Shown here: piece by piece, positions 17,146 through 26,784 of the stretch | Layout of the letters: each line of letters opens with the position of its first letter | How positions within the stretch are numbered: the first letter of the stretch is position 1 | Origin: Actinoalloteichus fjordicus | Lineage (GTDB): Bacteria; Actinomycetota; Actinomycetes; Mycobacteriales; Pseudonocardiaceae | Direction of reading: 5' to 3' | Length of the DNA: 64,000 nt | Assembly (NCBI RefSeq): GCF_001941625.1 | Contig: NZ_CP016076.1 | Span: forward strand, 2,914,001-2,978,000 | The notes under the pieces: model-generated | Database searches by the model: none | What the model was told of the DNA's origin: nothing | Seen by the model: only the letters and a program-made list of their open reading frames with translations | Made by a program: the position numbers and the translations under genes

Positions 17146-17858
17146 CGTCGTCCCCCTTCGACCTTGATCAGTTCGCCGTCCCGGAGCCACACCAGGGTGT
17201 CGGCCCCGGCCCGCAGCCGCTCGTCGTGCGAGGCGACCACCACCGGGACGTTCAGCGCGGTGACGCGGCGCAGCGAGTCGAGCACCAGGTCCGCCGACCG
17301 CGCGTCGAGCTGGGAGGTGGGCTCGTCGGCCAGCACGACCTCGCACCCCATGGCCAGGGTGCAGGCCAACGCGAGTCGCTGCTGCTGTCCCCCCGAGAGC
17401 GCCCGGATGCGCCAGCCCCCGGTTCCCGGCAGGCCGAGCTCCTCGAGCAGCTCCTCGCCGGGATCGGGCCGGTTCGCCAGCTGCGCGGCGGCGCGCAGGT
17501 TCTCCGCCACCGTCAGGTAGTCGAACAGGTTCTCGCCCGGATTCTGGTAGACCAGCGCGATCCGGCTGCGACGCAGTCGGCGCAGCGCGCCCGCGTCCAG
17601 CCTGCCCAGTTCACGGTCCCGCAGGAGCACCTGGCCCGAGGTCGGTCGGTCGAGCAGCGCGAGGACCCGCAGCAGGGTGGACTTCCCCGAGCCGGACGGG
17701 CCTGCCAGCACGGTCAGGCCACGGGCGGGAACGTCCAGGGTCACGTCGCGCACGGCGCTCACCGGCCCCGACGGCGTCGGGTAGGTCACCGACACCGAAC
17801 GCAGTCCCAGTACCTGCTCGACAGCCGAGGTCGGCTCGGCGGTCATCGTCTCAGCCAC
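17142..17858 (-). CDS. ABC transporter ATP-binding protein (MacB/LolD type), first subunit
   Basis: A 238-residue ATPase with all canonical motifs: Walker A GPSGSGKST, Q-loop YQNPGENLFDYLT, signature LSGGQQQR, Walker B VVLADEPTSQLD and switch ASHDE. It overlaps the permease stop by 8 bases upstream and the second ATPase start by 4 bases downstream, so the three genes are one unit. With the FtsX-like permease it should form a type VII (MacB-like) mechanotransmission ABC system. Confidence 0.92.
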   Translation of the reverse strand: MAETMTAEPTSAVEQVLGLRSVSVTYPTPSGPVSAVRDVTLDVPARGLTVLAGPSGSGKSTLLRVLALLDRPTSGQVLLRDRELGRLDAGALRRLRRSRIALVYQNPGENLFDYLTVAENLRAAAQLANRPDPGEELLEELGLPGTGGWRIRALSGGQQQRLALACTLAMGCEVVLADEPTSQLDARSADLVLDSLRRVTALNVPVVVASHDERLRAGADTLVWLRDGELIKVEGGRR

Positions 17859-20460
17859 GGATCAGCTCTCCCACTCGTGCGGTCCGCACCAGACGGACCG
17901 CGATCCAGCTCGCGATCGCCACCACCGCGGCGCCGATCAGCACCGTCCAGATCAAGAAGCCCAGCGGCATTCCGGGGGACGGCAGCGGGAAGACCTCCGG
18001 CGCCGGGTCCAGCCGCACCGCCGACAACTCCGCCCCGATGATGCCCGCCAGCGCCCCGAAGCCGATGGCGAGCACGGCGACGACGCTCAACTCCACGAGA
18101 TAACTCGACACCAGGGTCCGCAGCCGCAGACCCATCCGGGTCGCCAAAGCGCCCGAGAGCACGTTCTGTCTACGCCGGGCCTCGACCGCCAGCAGCAGCG
18201 ACACGACCGCGAGCACCGCCAGCACGACGCCGAGCACCACGATGAAGGAGAAGGTCCACTGGATGGTGAGGAAGGCGAGCGCGTCCATGGCCGACGACCG
18301 CTCAGCGGTGTTGAGCGCCATGACGTCCACGGCGGCCAGCGCATCGACCACCTCGGTCAGGTCCAGGGTCGACCACACGTACCAGGCGCCGAGGGTCGAA
18401 GGCTGGTCCACGGCCTCGGCGGAGATCACGTAGCCGATCCCTCGGGTGAGGCCGGGGAAGCCCTCCAACGACCCGGTGGTGCGGACCTGAAGTCCGCGAC
18501 CGGTGTCGACCGTGCCTTCGGCGGCGCCGCCGACCGCCAGCGCGGGAACCACGCCGTCGGCGTCGGGCGCCCCCAGCGAGCCGAGCTGCTCGCTGATCTG
18601 CTGATGCAGGGGCGTGTCATCGGCGTAGGCGCCGTCGGCGAAGGTGGCCGGGTCGACCGCCATGATGCGCCCGTCCCGCCCCTGATCGAGGATGTCGCGG
18701 GTCGTGACGCCCACCATGGTGGACTGCCCCGCCAGCGAGTCCGGCAGGACGAGACCGTCGCGAACCTCCGCGTTCCCGATCTGCACCGCGCTCTCGGCCC
18801 CCACGCTCAACCCGGACTTCGCGTCGAAGGCCTGCCGTTGCGCGGTGACGACGCCGTCGCCGACGGCGATCGTGCCCACCGCCAGCAGCGCCACGACGAG
18901 CACGCCCGTCACGGTGCCCCGGGAGGCGGCGAGCCTGCGGATGCCCAGCTGAGCCGCAGGCCGCGACCACATGCGCAGGCGATGAGACTTGATCAGCGAG
19001 CCGTTGAGCAGGCGGGCGACCAGACCGGCGACGGTGAGCACGACCAACAGCGGGAAGGCCAGGGCGACCGGGTCGATGCGGGGGATGACCTCACCCGTCT
19101 CGACGGTCAGCGCGCCGTCCCAGAGGCGGCTGCCCGCCCAGACGGCCAGCCCGGCGCTCACCAGCTCCCACGGCAGAAGGGCGAGCACTCGTCGCCCGCG
19201 TCCGCCGCGCTGGACCCGTTCGCGCTCGAAGGCGGCCCTGGTCCGCAGTGCCACCGTGCCCGCCAGCACGCCGACGGCGATGACCGCCACGCAGAGCATG
19301 ATCACCGTCAGGGTGGTGACGGTGCCCGGCTGGATGACCGAGGAGGGGGCGAACAGGCTCAGCGTGGCCGCTGCCGTGCCGACGCCCAGTCCGATGCCCA
19401 CGGTCAGCGGCAGTCCCAGTTCCAGGACGGCCTTGCCGCCGATCGAGGCGGGGGAGATCCCGCGTGACCAGAGCAGCCGGATCTCGGTATGTCTGCGCTG
19501 ACACCACTGCATCGCGACCGCTGCGACTCCGACCAGGCCGACCAACAGGCTGACCAGTGTCAACGGCAGTACGGCCAGGGTCACCGTCCGGCTGGACTCA
19601 TGGGACAGCTCCACCGGTCGGTCCAGATAGGCCCTGGCGTTCACCGGCTCGAACACCGGGAAGTGCGCGACGGCCTCGTGCACTTCCGAGGTGAGCAGCC
19701 GGGCCCGTTCCGACAGCGCCGCCGCCTGCTCCGGGGTGTCGGGTGTCTCGACGGGGTAGCGGACCGTGGTGATGAGTGGTGTCCCCGACTGGTGCGCGAA
19801 GTCGTCGAACTCGTCGCCGTCGGCGAAGAACGCCACCTGGGCGTCCTCGAAGTCACCGCTGAGCGGCCGCACGGTGACGGTCCCCTCCTCGGTGCACCAG
19901 TAGTCCTCCTGGGGCGCCGCCAGGTCTGCGTAGACGGTGGTCACGGGTGGCAGGTCGGTGACGCCCGCGAGACTCGGACGGTCGCCGATCTCGACCTCGC
20001 CCGCCTCCGCCACCGACTGGGCGATCCACAGTCCGCTGCGGTCGCCGCCCTCGACGACCCGGAGGTGATCCAGGGCCCCGTCACGGTGACCGAGCCTGCT
20101 GGTCGGGGTGTTCTCGCCGAAGGCGATCCCGGTCGGGTAGGTGTAGCGGCCGGTGATGCTCTCGGTGAAGCCGTGCTCGGTGCCTGCCTCCCGCGCCGCT
20201 TCCACCAGCGTCGCGGAATTCTCGGCAGCGAGGTCCTCGCCGACGACGTTCGGGCCGACGGCCTGGGGGCACAGCCGATCCAGGTTGTACTGGACGGCGG
20301 CGCTGCCCACCGTGGAGACGTGCAACACGGCACCGGCGATCACGAATGACAGGACCAGCCCGGTCAACACCGCGACCAGCATGGTGGAGGGACTGGACAA
20401 TGCAGCGCGTGGTGCCCTGGTCCACGGCAGCTTGAGGGTCGGCCTTCGCTCGGACTTCAC
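17851..20460 (-). CDS. FtsX-like ABC transporter permease
   Basis: An ~869-residue permease of the MacB/LolCE fold. An N-terminal membrane helix (MLVAVLTGLVLSFVIAGAVL) is followed by a large extracytoplasmic domain (to about residue 340), a four-helix FtsX block (VTLAVLPLTLVSLLVGLVG onward), a second extracellular part, and a terminal FtsX block (FSFIVVLGVVLAVLAVVSLL, then SWIAVRLVRTARVGELIRG). GTG 20460 (VKSERRPTLKLPW) is the probable start; GTG 20466 is equally possible, and the frame upstream of these lacks family character. First gene of the operon. The substrate is unknown. Confidence 0.88.
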   Translation of the reverse strand: MKSERRPTLKLPWTRAPRAALSSPSTMLVAVLTGLVLSFVIAGAVLHVSTVGSAAVQYNLDRLCPQAVGPNVVGEDLAAENSATLVEAAREAGTEHGFTESITGRYTYPTGIAFGENTPTSRLGHRDGALDHLRVVEGGDRSGLWIAQSVAEAGEVEIGDRPSLAGVTDLPPVTTVYADLAAPQEDYWCTEEGTVTVRPLSGDFEDAQVAFFADGDEFDDFAHQSGTPLITTVRYPVETPDTPEQAAALSERARLLTSEVHEAVAHFPVFEPVNARAYLDRPVELSHESSRTVTLAVLPLTLVSLLVGLVGVAAVAMQWCQRRHTEIRLLWSRGISPASIGGKAVLELGLPLTVGIGLGVGTAAATLSLFAPSSVIQPGTVTTLTVIMLCVAVIAVGVLAGTVALRTRAAFERERVQRGGRGRRVLALLPWELVSAGLAVWAGSRLWDGALTVETGEVIPRIDPVALAFPLLVVLTVAGLVARLLNGSLIKSHRLRMWSRPAAQLGIRRLAASRGTVTGVLVVALLAVGTIAVGDGVVTAQRQAFDAKSGLSVGAESAVQIGNAEVRDGLVLPDSLAGQSTMVGVTTRDILDQGRDGRIMAVDPATFADGAYADDTPLHQQISEQLGSLGAPDADGVVPALAVGGAAEGTVDTGRGLQVRTTGSLEGFPGLTRGIGYVISAEAVDQPSTLGAWYVWSTLDLTEVVDALAAVDVMALNTAERSSAMDALAFLTIQWTFSFIVVLGVVLAVLAVVSLLLAVEARRRQNVLSGALATRMGLRLRTLVSSYLVELSVVAVLAIGFGALAGIIGAELSAVRLDPAPEVFPLPSPGMPLGFLIWTVLIGAAVVAIASWIAVRLVRTARVGELIRG

Positions 20461-20865
20461 GCGCACGAGCGTGACACGACGGTGAAATGCGCCACCACCG
20501 ATTCGGGCGAACCGACATGCTTTGGTAACACCTGACTCCGACTGCCGGACGATCTCGTGTTCGACGAGCCGCGGGCCGACGGTCGACCGTCCGACACTCG
20601 GCGAGCATGCACCGGGCCTGCACTGCGGGGACGGCCGCGCAGCGGAACGGTTTCGTCGCGCACGGTGACCTCGGCCGGTCCCGTCGGTGACGTCGCGCAC
20701 GGGCCTGCCTGCCTGCCCCTGGCGGCGGGGGCGACGGCCCGGACCGGACCGTCACTACCATCGGACTCGGCGGCGGGAGCAAAACGGACGTCTCGTTCGT
20801 TGAGTACAAGACGAGCCGCCAGCTGCCCGGACCACGGGCCGCCGACCTCTCAAGGAGCCGCCCAC
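20461..20865. other. Divergent promoter region
   Basis: About 400 bases between the ABC permease and fxsA. No credible gene. An 11-base direct repeat (GTCGCGCACGG) occurs at about 20655 and 20692. AAGGAG at 20852-20857 is the fxsA ribosome binding site. Confidence 0.5.
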
Positions 20866-21441
20866 GTGCCTCTGTTGTTGCTCATGCTCCTGGAGATCAC
20901 TGCCCTGATCGTGGTGGGCAACCTCATCGGAGTGCTGTTCACACTCCTGTTGGTCGTCGGCAGCAGTGTTCTGGGCGGCTTCCTGCTCCGCAGGGAGGGC
21001 AGCCGGGCGATGGCCGCCATGCAGGAGGCGATGCGCCACCGCAGGCTGCCGTCCGACTCCGCCGACCCGACCACCATCGTCGTGGCGATCCTGTTCCTCA
21101 TCCCGGGCCTGATCACGACGGCCTCGGGGCTGCTCCTACTGATCCCCGGCAGTCGCACCCTCGTCGCGCGTCGGATGCGGCGCAGCCCTCGTTTCGTCGC
21201 CCAGCCCGGCGGACCCTTCGCGGCCCAGGCAGGCGGCGGTGCGTCGCCGTTCGGGCCCCGTCCCGGCGGGCCAGGTGGGCCGATCCCACGCTCGGGCACC
21301 ACCGCTCGCGGGGATGTCGTCGAGGGCGAGGTCATCGACGGCGAGGTGCTCTCCGAGACCATCGAGTCCGAGCCCCGTAATGCCGACGGACCGGCAGGCA
21401 GGCCTACCGGCGATCCGAAGCCCGGCGACGATCGCGATTGA
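20866..21441 (+). CDS. fxsA: FxsA family membrane protein
   Basis: A 191-residue protein starting at GTG 20866 with AAGGAG eight bases upstream. The FxsA domain occupies residues 1-105: PLLLLMLLEITALIVVGNLI, a second helix (TLLLVVGSSVLGGFLLRREG) and FLIPGLITTASGLLLLIPGS. FxsA was named for suppressing phage T7 exclusion by F when overexpressed in E. coli; its role in actinobacteria is unknown. The C-terminal 80 residues are a disordered Gly/Pro then acidic tail (GDVVEGEVIDGEVLSETIE). Confidence 0.9.
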   Translation: MPLLLLMLLEITALIVVGNLIGVLFTLLLVVGSSVLGGFLLRREGSRAMAAMQEAMRHRRLPSDSADPTTIVVAILFLIPGLITTASGLLLLIPGSRTLVARRMRRSPRFVAQPGGPFAAQAGGGASPFGPRPGGPGGPIPRSGTTARGDVVEGEVIDGEVLSETIESEPRNADGPAGRPTGDPKPGDDRD

Positions 21442-21491
21442 CCTCACACCCCGTCCGCCCGTCCGGGGAGGCCGGGGCAGACTGCACCACT

Positions 21492-23126
21492 GTGACGACC
21501 ACTGCGCACCCCACCACGCTCCTGTTGAGGGGCGGTCGGATCCACTCGCCCGCCAGCCAGGACGCCACCGCGATGGCGATCATCGACGGCGTCGTCGTCT
21601 GGATCGGCCAGGACGCGGCGGGCGACGCCCTCTTCGGCGGGCAGGCCACGACGGTCGATCTGGACGATGCGTTCGTCGCGCCTGCCTTCGTCGATGCCCA
21701 CGTCCACGCGACCTCGGCGGGCCTGCTGCTGGAAGGGCTCGACCTCACCGGCTGTCCGACGCTCGCCGACTGTCTTCGGCGCCTGGCCGAGCACGCCGCC
21801 GCCCACCCCGCCGGAGTCCTGTGGGGCCACGGCTGGGATGAGAGTCGCTGGCCGGAGCACCGTCCGCCGACCAGAGCCGAGATCGACGCGGCAGTCGGCG
21901 CGAAGCCGGTGTACCTGTCCCGGATCGACGTCCACTCCGCGCTGGTCTCCAGCGCGCTGCTCGCCATGGTGCCCGAGGCGCGGTCGGCGGCGGGATTCCA
22001 CGAGGACGGGCCGTTGGCCAGGGACGCTCATCATCTGGTTCGTGGGGTGGCCCGCGACGGCATCGACGGCGCGCAGCGTCGGGCCGCGCAGCTCGGCTTC
22101 CTGCGTCACGCCGCCGCGCAGGGCATCGCCGCCGTGCACGAGTGCGCGGGACCGGACATCTCCGACCCTCAGGACCTCCACGACCTGTTCGTCCTGGCGG
22201 GCACCGAAGACCTTCCCGAGGTCACCGGGTACTGGGGCGAACTCGGCGCGGTGGGCGTCGCCCGCCGCCTGCGGGTGGCGGGGCTGGCGGGCGACCTGTT
22301 CGCCGACGGCGCCCTCGGCTCCCGCACCGCCGCGCTGCGCGCGCCCTACACCGACGCTCCCGACACCAGCGGCGCCCGCTACCTGGAGCCGCCCCAGATC
22401 GCCGAACACCTGGTGGAGTGCACCCGCCACGGTCTCCAGGCGGGCTTCCACGTGATCGGCGACGACGCCACCGCGGCGATCATCGAGGGCTTCCGCCTTG
22501 CCGAGGCCGCCGTGGGGCTGCGGGCCCTCACCGTACGACGGCACCGCCTGGAGCACCTGGAGATGGTCGACGCCGAACAGGCCGCCGAGCTGGCCCGCTG
22601 GGGGATCACCGCCTCCGTGCAGCCGATGTTCGACGCGTTGTGGGGCGGCGAGAGCGGCATGTACGCCGAGCGGCTGGGCGTCTCGCGGGCGGCCGGGCTC
22701 AATCCCTTCTCGACGCTGGCCTCGGCAGGCGTCTCGTTGGCGTTCGGCTCGGACGCGCCGGTCACCTCGGTCGGGCCCTGGGCCGCCGTGCGGGCCGCCG
22801 TCCACCACCGCACCCCCGGCGCAGGCATCTCACCGCGAGCCGCGTTCACCGCGCATACCAGGGGCGGCTGGCGGGCGGCCGGTGCCGCCGAGGAGCTGAC
22901 CGGGACGCTGGTGCCCGGCGCCTCGGCCACCTATGCGATCTGGACGGCGGGGGAGCTGGTCACGCCCGTCTCCGACAGCCGGATCGCCCGTTGGTCGACC
23001 GATCCCCGCTCCAGGGTCCCGCGACTGCCCTCGGTGGAGCCGGGCGCCGACCTGCCCGTCTGCCGCGCCACGGTGCTGCGGGGCCGAGTGATCCACGACG
23101 CGGAGGGCCTGCTGCCCGTCAGCTGA
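21492..23126 (+). CDS. Amidohydrolase, YtcJ-like
   Basis: A 544-residue metal-dependent hydrolase. A short N-terminal beta domain (LLLRGGRIHSP ... IDGVVVWIG) leads to the HxH metal ligands in FVDAHVHA (H70, H72). Later features are WGHGWDESRWPE, YLSRIDVHSALVSSALL, the GDLFADGALGSRTAAL lysine-equivalent region, HRLEHLEMVD and LAFGSDAPVTS with the catalytic Asp. YtcJ-type enzymes hydrolyse amides or imides of uncertain identity. GTG 21492 is preferred; a TTG at 21438 overlapping the fxsA stop would add 18 residues. Confidence 0.9.
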   Translation: MTTTAHPTTLLLRGGRIHSPASQDATAMAIIDGVVVWIGQDAAGDALFGGQATTVDLDDAFVAPAFVDAHVHATSAGLLLEGLDLTGCPTLADCLRRLAEHAAAHPAGVLWGHGWDESRWPEHRPPTRAEIDAAVGAKPVYLSRIDVHSALVSSALLAMVPEARSAAGFHEDGPLARDAHHLVRGVARDGIDGAQRRAAQLGFLRHAAAQGIAAVHECAGPDISDPQDLHDLFVLAGTEDLPEVTGYWGELGAVGVARRLRVAGLAGDLFADGALGSRTAALRAPYTDAPDTSGARYLEPPQIAEHLVECTRHGLQAGFHVIGDDATAAIIEGFRLAEAAVGLRALTVRRHRLEHLEMVDAEQAAELARWGITASVQPMFDALWGGESGMYAERLGVSRAAGLNPFSTLASAGVSLAFGSDAPVTSVGPWAAVRAAVHHRTPGAGISPRAAFTAHTRGGWRAAGAAEELTGTLVPGASATYAIWTAGELVTPVSDSRIARWSTDPRSRVPRLPSVEPGADLPVCRATVLRGRVIHDAEGLLPVS

Positions 23127-23171
23127 TTCCACCGTGCCCGCACGAGGACGCCTGCTCACCACGTAGGGTGC

Positions 23172-23816
23172 ATGACCGTGACGGAACAACCGGACCGCAA
23201 CCCGGAGGTCCGCGCCTCCGATGCCGAGCGCAACGAGATCGCGTCCCTGCTGAACCAGGCCGTCGGTGAGGGGCGGTTGAGTCTCGACGAGTTCACTCAT
23301 CGCGTCGGGCTCGCCTACGAGGCGACGACTCGCAGCGAGCTGGACATGCTGGTGACCGACCTGCCGGTGTCTCGCACCGCACCGGAGGCACCGCCCCTGG
23401 CGGTGCGCTCCGACGGTGACGACGAGGCGGGCGGCAAGCGCAAGTGGAACCTCGCCGTGCTCGGCGGCAGCGATCTCAAGGGGCGCTGGCGGGTCCGGCG
23501 TCGGATGGGCTTCTTCGGCCTCCTCGGCGGCAGCGACATCAACCTCTGTGACGCCGAGCTGGACGCACCCGAGGTCGAACTCACGCTGGTCAGCATCCTC
23601 GGCGGGCACACCGTGATCGTTCCGCGCGGTGTCCGGGTGGAGAAGTCCGGCGGATTCGATCTCATGGGCGGCGACGAGGTCAAGATCGATGAGACCGCGG
23701 TCCTGCCCAATTCGCCGGTGATCCGCATCCGCTCGTACTCGGTGCTCGGCGGCTCGGACATCAAGAATCCCAAGAAGAAGCGCAAGCGCAAGCGGGATCG
23801 CGAGCTGGAGGACTGA
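23172..23816 (+). CDS. DUF1707 domain protein with LiaF-like C-terminal repeats
   Basis: A 214-residue soluble protein. Residues 10-60 are the DUF1707 domain (VRASDAERNEIASLLNQAV, EGRLSLDEFTHRVGLAYEA), common in actinobacterial regulators and membrane proteins. Residues 95-200 contain three LGGS(D) segments (AVLGGSDLKG, GLLGGSDINL, SVLGGSDIKN) like the C-terminal beta-helix of LiaF/YvqF proteins that sense cell-wall stress. The tail is strongly basic (KKKRKRKRDRE), perhaps membrane- or nucleic-acid-binding. No membrane helices are present. Confidence 0.88.
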   Translation: MTVTEQPDRNPEVRASDAERNEIASLLNQAVGEGRLSLDEFTHRVGLAYEATTRSELDMLVTDLPVSRTAPEAPPLAVRSDGDDEAGGKRKWNLAVLGGSDLKGRWRVRRRMGFFGLLGGSDINLCDAELDAPEVELTLVSILGGHTVIVPRGVRVEKSGGFDLMGGDEVKIDETAVLPNSPVIRIRSYSVLGGSDIKNPKKKRKRKRDRELED

Positions 23817-24345
23817 ACTCGGCGGTCGCCGAGGCGGTGCGTCCGACGGACTCGGTCCCGCCCGAGGTCGCGCCGTCGGTGCCACGCCGCGACGCCCGCG
23901 CAGGCCGGTTCGTGACACCTTCGTGGCGGGTCGGGCGGTCCTGCCGGGCGGGCCCTGTCTCGCTGATCGGAGCGGGTCCGCTCCGCGTCGCTCCGGGCGG
24001 CGGCGGGTTCGTCGACGGCCCACTCCATCATCCCCCCGGTGGGAGCGTGCTGGGCAGCCCGTCCGGCTCAGCTCGCCGGTGGTCCACGCCGTCGCCTCCC
24101 GGCACCGAGTCCGCGCTCTGTCGTCGGGTGTCGGCCGCCGCGACGCACGTCGTGACCACTGCGCCGAAGCGTCCAGTCACTGGGAGTCGTTGACACCCGG
24201 CCGTGGGCTTGATGCGATCATGCTGTGGTTCCCACCGTGCTCACGCGACGTCGTCACGTGGACTACGCCCGCGTGTCCACTCAGGCCTGTTCGAGGGGTC
24301 CGCTCGGCGAGACCAGTCCTGCTCAGGCCCTCGGTGAGGAACTCC
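23817..24345. other. Intergenic region upstream of winged-helix gene
   Basis: About 530 bases without a credible gene. It contains a perfect TTGACA hexamer (24190-24195; listed separately) and, just before the next start, a GTGAGGA-type ribosome binding site. Confidence 0.5.
24190..24218 (+). promoter_or_regulatory. Candidate sigma-A-like promoter
   Basis: A perfect -35 TTGACA (24190-24195), then a 17-base spacer and TGCGAT as a weak -10. It lies 128 bases before the winged-helix regulator gene. An exact TTGACA is unusual in this GC-rich sequence, but the -10 is poor. Confidence 0.35.
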
Positions 24346-24939
24346 ATGGCGCAGCCGACCCAGACATCACCGCTCACCACGACACCCGCGGCCGAACCCG
24401 CTGACGAGCCGATCAGCGAGACGGCCGTCATCGTCACCATGAACGCCGAGACGGACGACCCGACCGGTCTGGCAGGCAGGCTGATCGAGATCATCGGCAC
24501 CGTCCTCCAACCGCACTCGGTGACCGTGACGGTGCGGGGAACCACGTTGCGAGCCGCCGCGCCCCGGCTGCTCCCCTCGGTCGAGACGCCGCCGCGCAGG
24601 CGGATCGTCTCGTTGACGCGGCCCGTGCCGACCGTGCTGATCGACGTGCCCTCCCGCAGCGTCTCCTGCCGAGGCACGGTGGTGGAGCTGACGCGGCTGG
24701 AGTTCGACCTCCTGCTCTTCCTCTGCGAGCACCGCGACCGAGTACATCGACGGAACTCGCTCATCACCCGGCTCTGGGGCGCGGCGCAGGAGCCGCCCGG
24801 CGCCCGGACGGTGGACGTGCACGTCCGGCGCATCCGGGCCAAGCTCGGCGACGACGTCGAGGTGATCAGCACCGTCCGGGGTGTCGGCTACCGGATCGAC
24901 GACGCCGCAGGCGTGGTCGTGCGGCGTGGACAGCTCTGA
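24346..24939 (+). CDS. Winged-helix (OmpR/PhoB C-terminal type) regulator without receiver domain
   Basis: A 197-residue protein whose last 100 residues are a complete OmpR/PhoB-type winged helix (VELTRLEFDLLLFLCEH, TVDVHVRRIRAKLGDD, VEVISTVRGVGYRID). The N-terminal 95 residues show no phospho-acceptor receiver; they include ETAVIVTMNAETDDPTGLAG and a short alpha/beta stretch. It therefore cannot be a conventional two-component response regulator, and no histidine kinase gene is adjacent. ATG 24346 has a GAGGA-type ribosome binding site. Similar receiver-less forms occur in Pseudonocardiaceae; targets are unknown. Confidence 0.87.
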   Translation: MAQPTQTSPLTTTPAAEPADEPISETAVIVTMNAETDDPTGLAGRLIEIIGTVLQPHSVTVTVRGTTLRAAAPRLLPSVETPPRRRIVSLTRPVPTVLIDVPSRSVSCRGTVVELTRLEFDLLLFLCEHRDRVHRRNSLITRLWGAAQEPPGARTVDVHVRRIRAKLGDDVEVISTVRGVGYRIDDAAGVVVRRGQL

Positions 24940-25167
24940 TCAGTCGGTGCCTGCGGCCTTCGACCGGCGCGGTCGGCCGTCGGTGTGACGGCGCCGGTGC
25001 GAAGACCCCGGCGCCCAGTGCTCGGGACGCCGCCGTCGACGATGGACCGTCCTCGAGGGACCGTCCGCACCGCCGCCTGCTCAGCCGTCCGTCGAACACC
25101 TGCCCGCCATGACACGCGGCCTGCACGTCCGGGCCCGCCGCCTCGGCAGGCCCGGACGAGCCGGGCG

Positions 25168-26784
25168 TCAGGCGACGGTGCAGCCCCCGTTGTTGAGGGT
25201 GAACGCGGCGGGGACGCTGTTGGTGCCGGTCCAACTGCCGAGGAAGCCGAAGGATACCGACCCGCCGACCGGGATGGCGGCCGTGTAGTCGACATTGCGC
25301 ACGGTGACCGTGTTCCCGGTCTGGGTCGCGGTCCCGCCCCAGACGTTGGACACGGTCTGCCCGTCGGGATAACTCCAGCCGAGGGTCCAGCCGTTGATCG
25401 GACTCGTCCCGGTGTTGCGGATCACCACGTCGGCCTGGAAGCCGCCGCCCCACTGACCGGAGACGCGGTAGGACACCGCGCAGGAGCCTGCCGCCTGCCC
25501 CGGCTCGGTGGTGACGGTCGTGGTGGCGGACCGGGCCGATCGGTTGCCCGCCGCGTCACGCGCGTACACCGCGAAGCTGTAGGCGGTGTCGGGATGCAGT
25601 CCGGCCACGGTCGCCGAGTTCGTGGGACTCGTGACGGCGGCGGTCTCCTGACCGCCTGCCACGCGCACCACCTGATAGCCGGTGACGCCGACGTCGTCGG
25701 TGGACGCCGTCCAGTTCAGCGTGACGCTGGTCGCGGACACCGCCGAGGCGCTCGGCGTTCCCGGCGTCGTCGGCGCCGTCGTGTCCGATCCGCCGTTGCC
25801 GAACACCGAGGCCTCGCGGGAGGTCTGCGCGATGCCGTCGGCGCCGTGGAAGATCCGCTCGCCCCAGGACGTCAGACTGTCGCCGTCGAAGTTCTGGACC
25901 ATGTCCAGGTACTCGACGGGGCTGCCGTTGCCGCTCCACGACCAGCCGATGTAGCCGAGGTCGAGCTCCTCGGTGGTCGCCATGATGGTGTCCTCGTCGG
26001 GATCACCGTCGGAGTGATTGTGGCCGAACTCGCCGACCATGATCGGCAGTCCCTGATCGACGAAGTGCCGGAGGTAGTCCTGGATCTCGGCGGCGGTGTC
26101 GTAGACGCCGTACATGTGGATGGAGAACACCGTGTTGGCGTGCGGGTCGGAGGCGAACACGCCGGGCGCCTGACTGCGCATGGTGCCCGACCAGTCCTGG
26201 CCCCAGTTGGGACCGTCCACGATGAAGGTGTGGTCGAAGCCTGCGTCGCGCAGTCGGTTGATCGCGGCGGAGGTGTCGGCTCCCCAACCGGCGTAGTCGG
26301 TGTTGCCGTACGGCTCGTTGCCGATGTTGACCAGCACGTAGTCCTCTTCGCCGATCACGGCGTCCTGGATGCGCAGCCAGTAGTCCACGGCCCGGTCCAG
26401 GCTGACGGCGGCGGCCTGCTCGCCGTAGCCGGTGGTGTCGTGCACCTCCAGCATGCAGATCAGCCGATTCGCCTTGCACTGGTCGACCACGTTCGCGACG
26501 TCTGCGGCGCTGTTCTCGGTCCACTGGTCGCCGCTGCTGAGCACGATGCGCACGGTGTTGGCGCCCAGGGACTTGATGTCGGCGAGGGACTGGGTCGTCT
26601 GCGAGGTGAACCAGGTGTGCGGATGGCTGACGCCGCGGATGACGAACTCCTGGCCGTTGGCGTCGTAGAGCCTGCCGCCGTCCACCTGGAAGCCCGCCTC
26701 GGCATGGGCGGTGGGGATCGCGACGAACATCGACAACAGGAGGGCGAACACGGCGGCGCCGATGGATGCGACTCGTCTTCTCAT
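25168..26784 (-). CDS. Secreted GH5 endo-beta-mannanase with Fn3 and CBM2 domains
   Basis: A 538-residue secreted polysaccharide hydrolase. The signal peptide (residues 1-28, RRRVASIGAAVFALLLSMFV ... AHA) precedes a GH5 domain of the subfamily-8 mannanase style (GGRLYDANGQEFVIRGVSHP, HTWF). The acid/base Glu is in NIGNEPYGN and the nucleophile Glu in PIMVGEFGHNH. A fibronectin type III module (about 345-430, TTPGTPSASAVSATSVTLNW) and a C-terminal CBM2 (CAVSYRVSGQWGGGFQADV to the end) follow. CBM2 binds cellulose or xylan and would target the enzyme to plant cell walls. Mannan specificity is inferred from the N-terminal motif; other GH5 activities are possible. Confidence 0.9.
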   Translation of the reverse strand: MRRRVASIGAAVFALLLSMFVAIPTAHAEAGFQVDGGRLYDANGQEFVIRGVSHPHTWFTSQTTQSLADIKSLGANTVRIVLSSGDQWTENSAADVANVVDQCKANRLICMLEVHDTTGYGEQAAAVSLDRAVDYWLRIQDAVIGEEDYVLVNIGNEPYGNTDYAGWGADTSAAINRLRDAGFDHTFIVDGPNWGQDWSGTMRSQAPGVFASDPHANTVFSIHMYGVYDTAAEIQDYLRHFVDQGLPIMVGEFGHNHSDGDPDEDTIMATTEELDLGYIGWSWSGNGSPVEYLDMVQNFDGDSLTSWGERIFHGADGIAQTSREASVFGNGGSDTTAPTTPGTPSASAVSATSVTLNWTASTDDVGVTGYQVVRVAGGQETAAVTSPTNSATVAGLHPDTAYSFAVYARDAAGNRSARSATTTVTTEPGQAAGSCAVSYRVSGQWGGGFQADVVIRNTGTSPINGWTLGWSYPDGQTVSNVWGGTATQTGNTVTVRNVDYTAAIPVGGSVSFGFLGSWTGTNSVPAAFTLNNGGCTVA

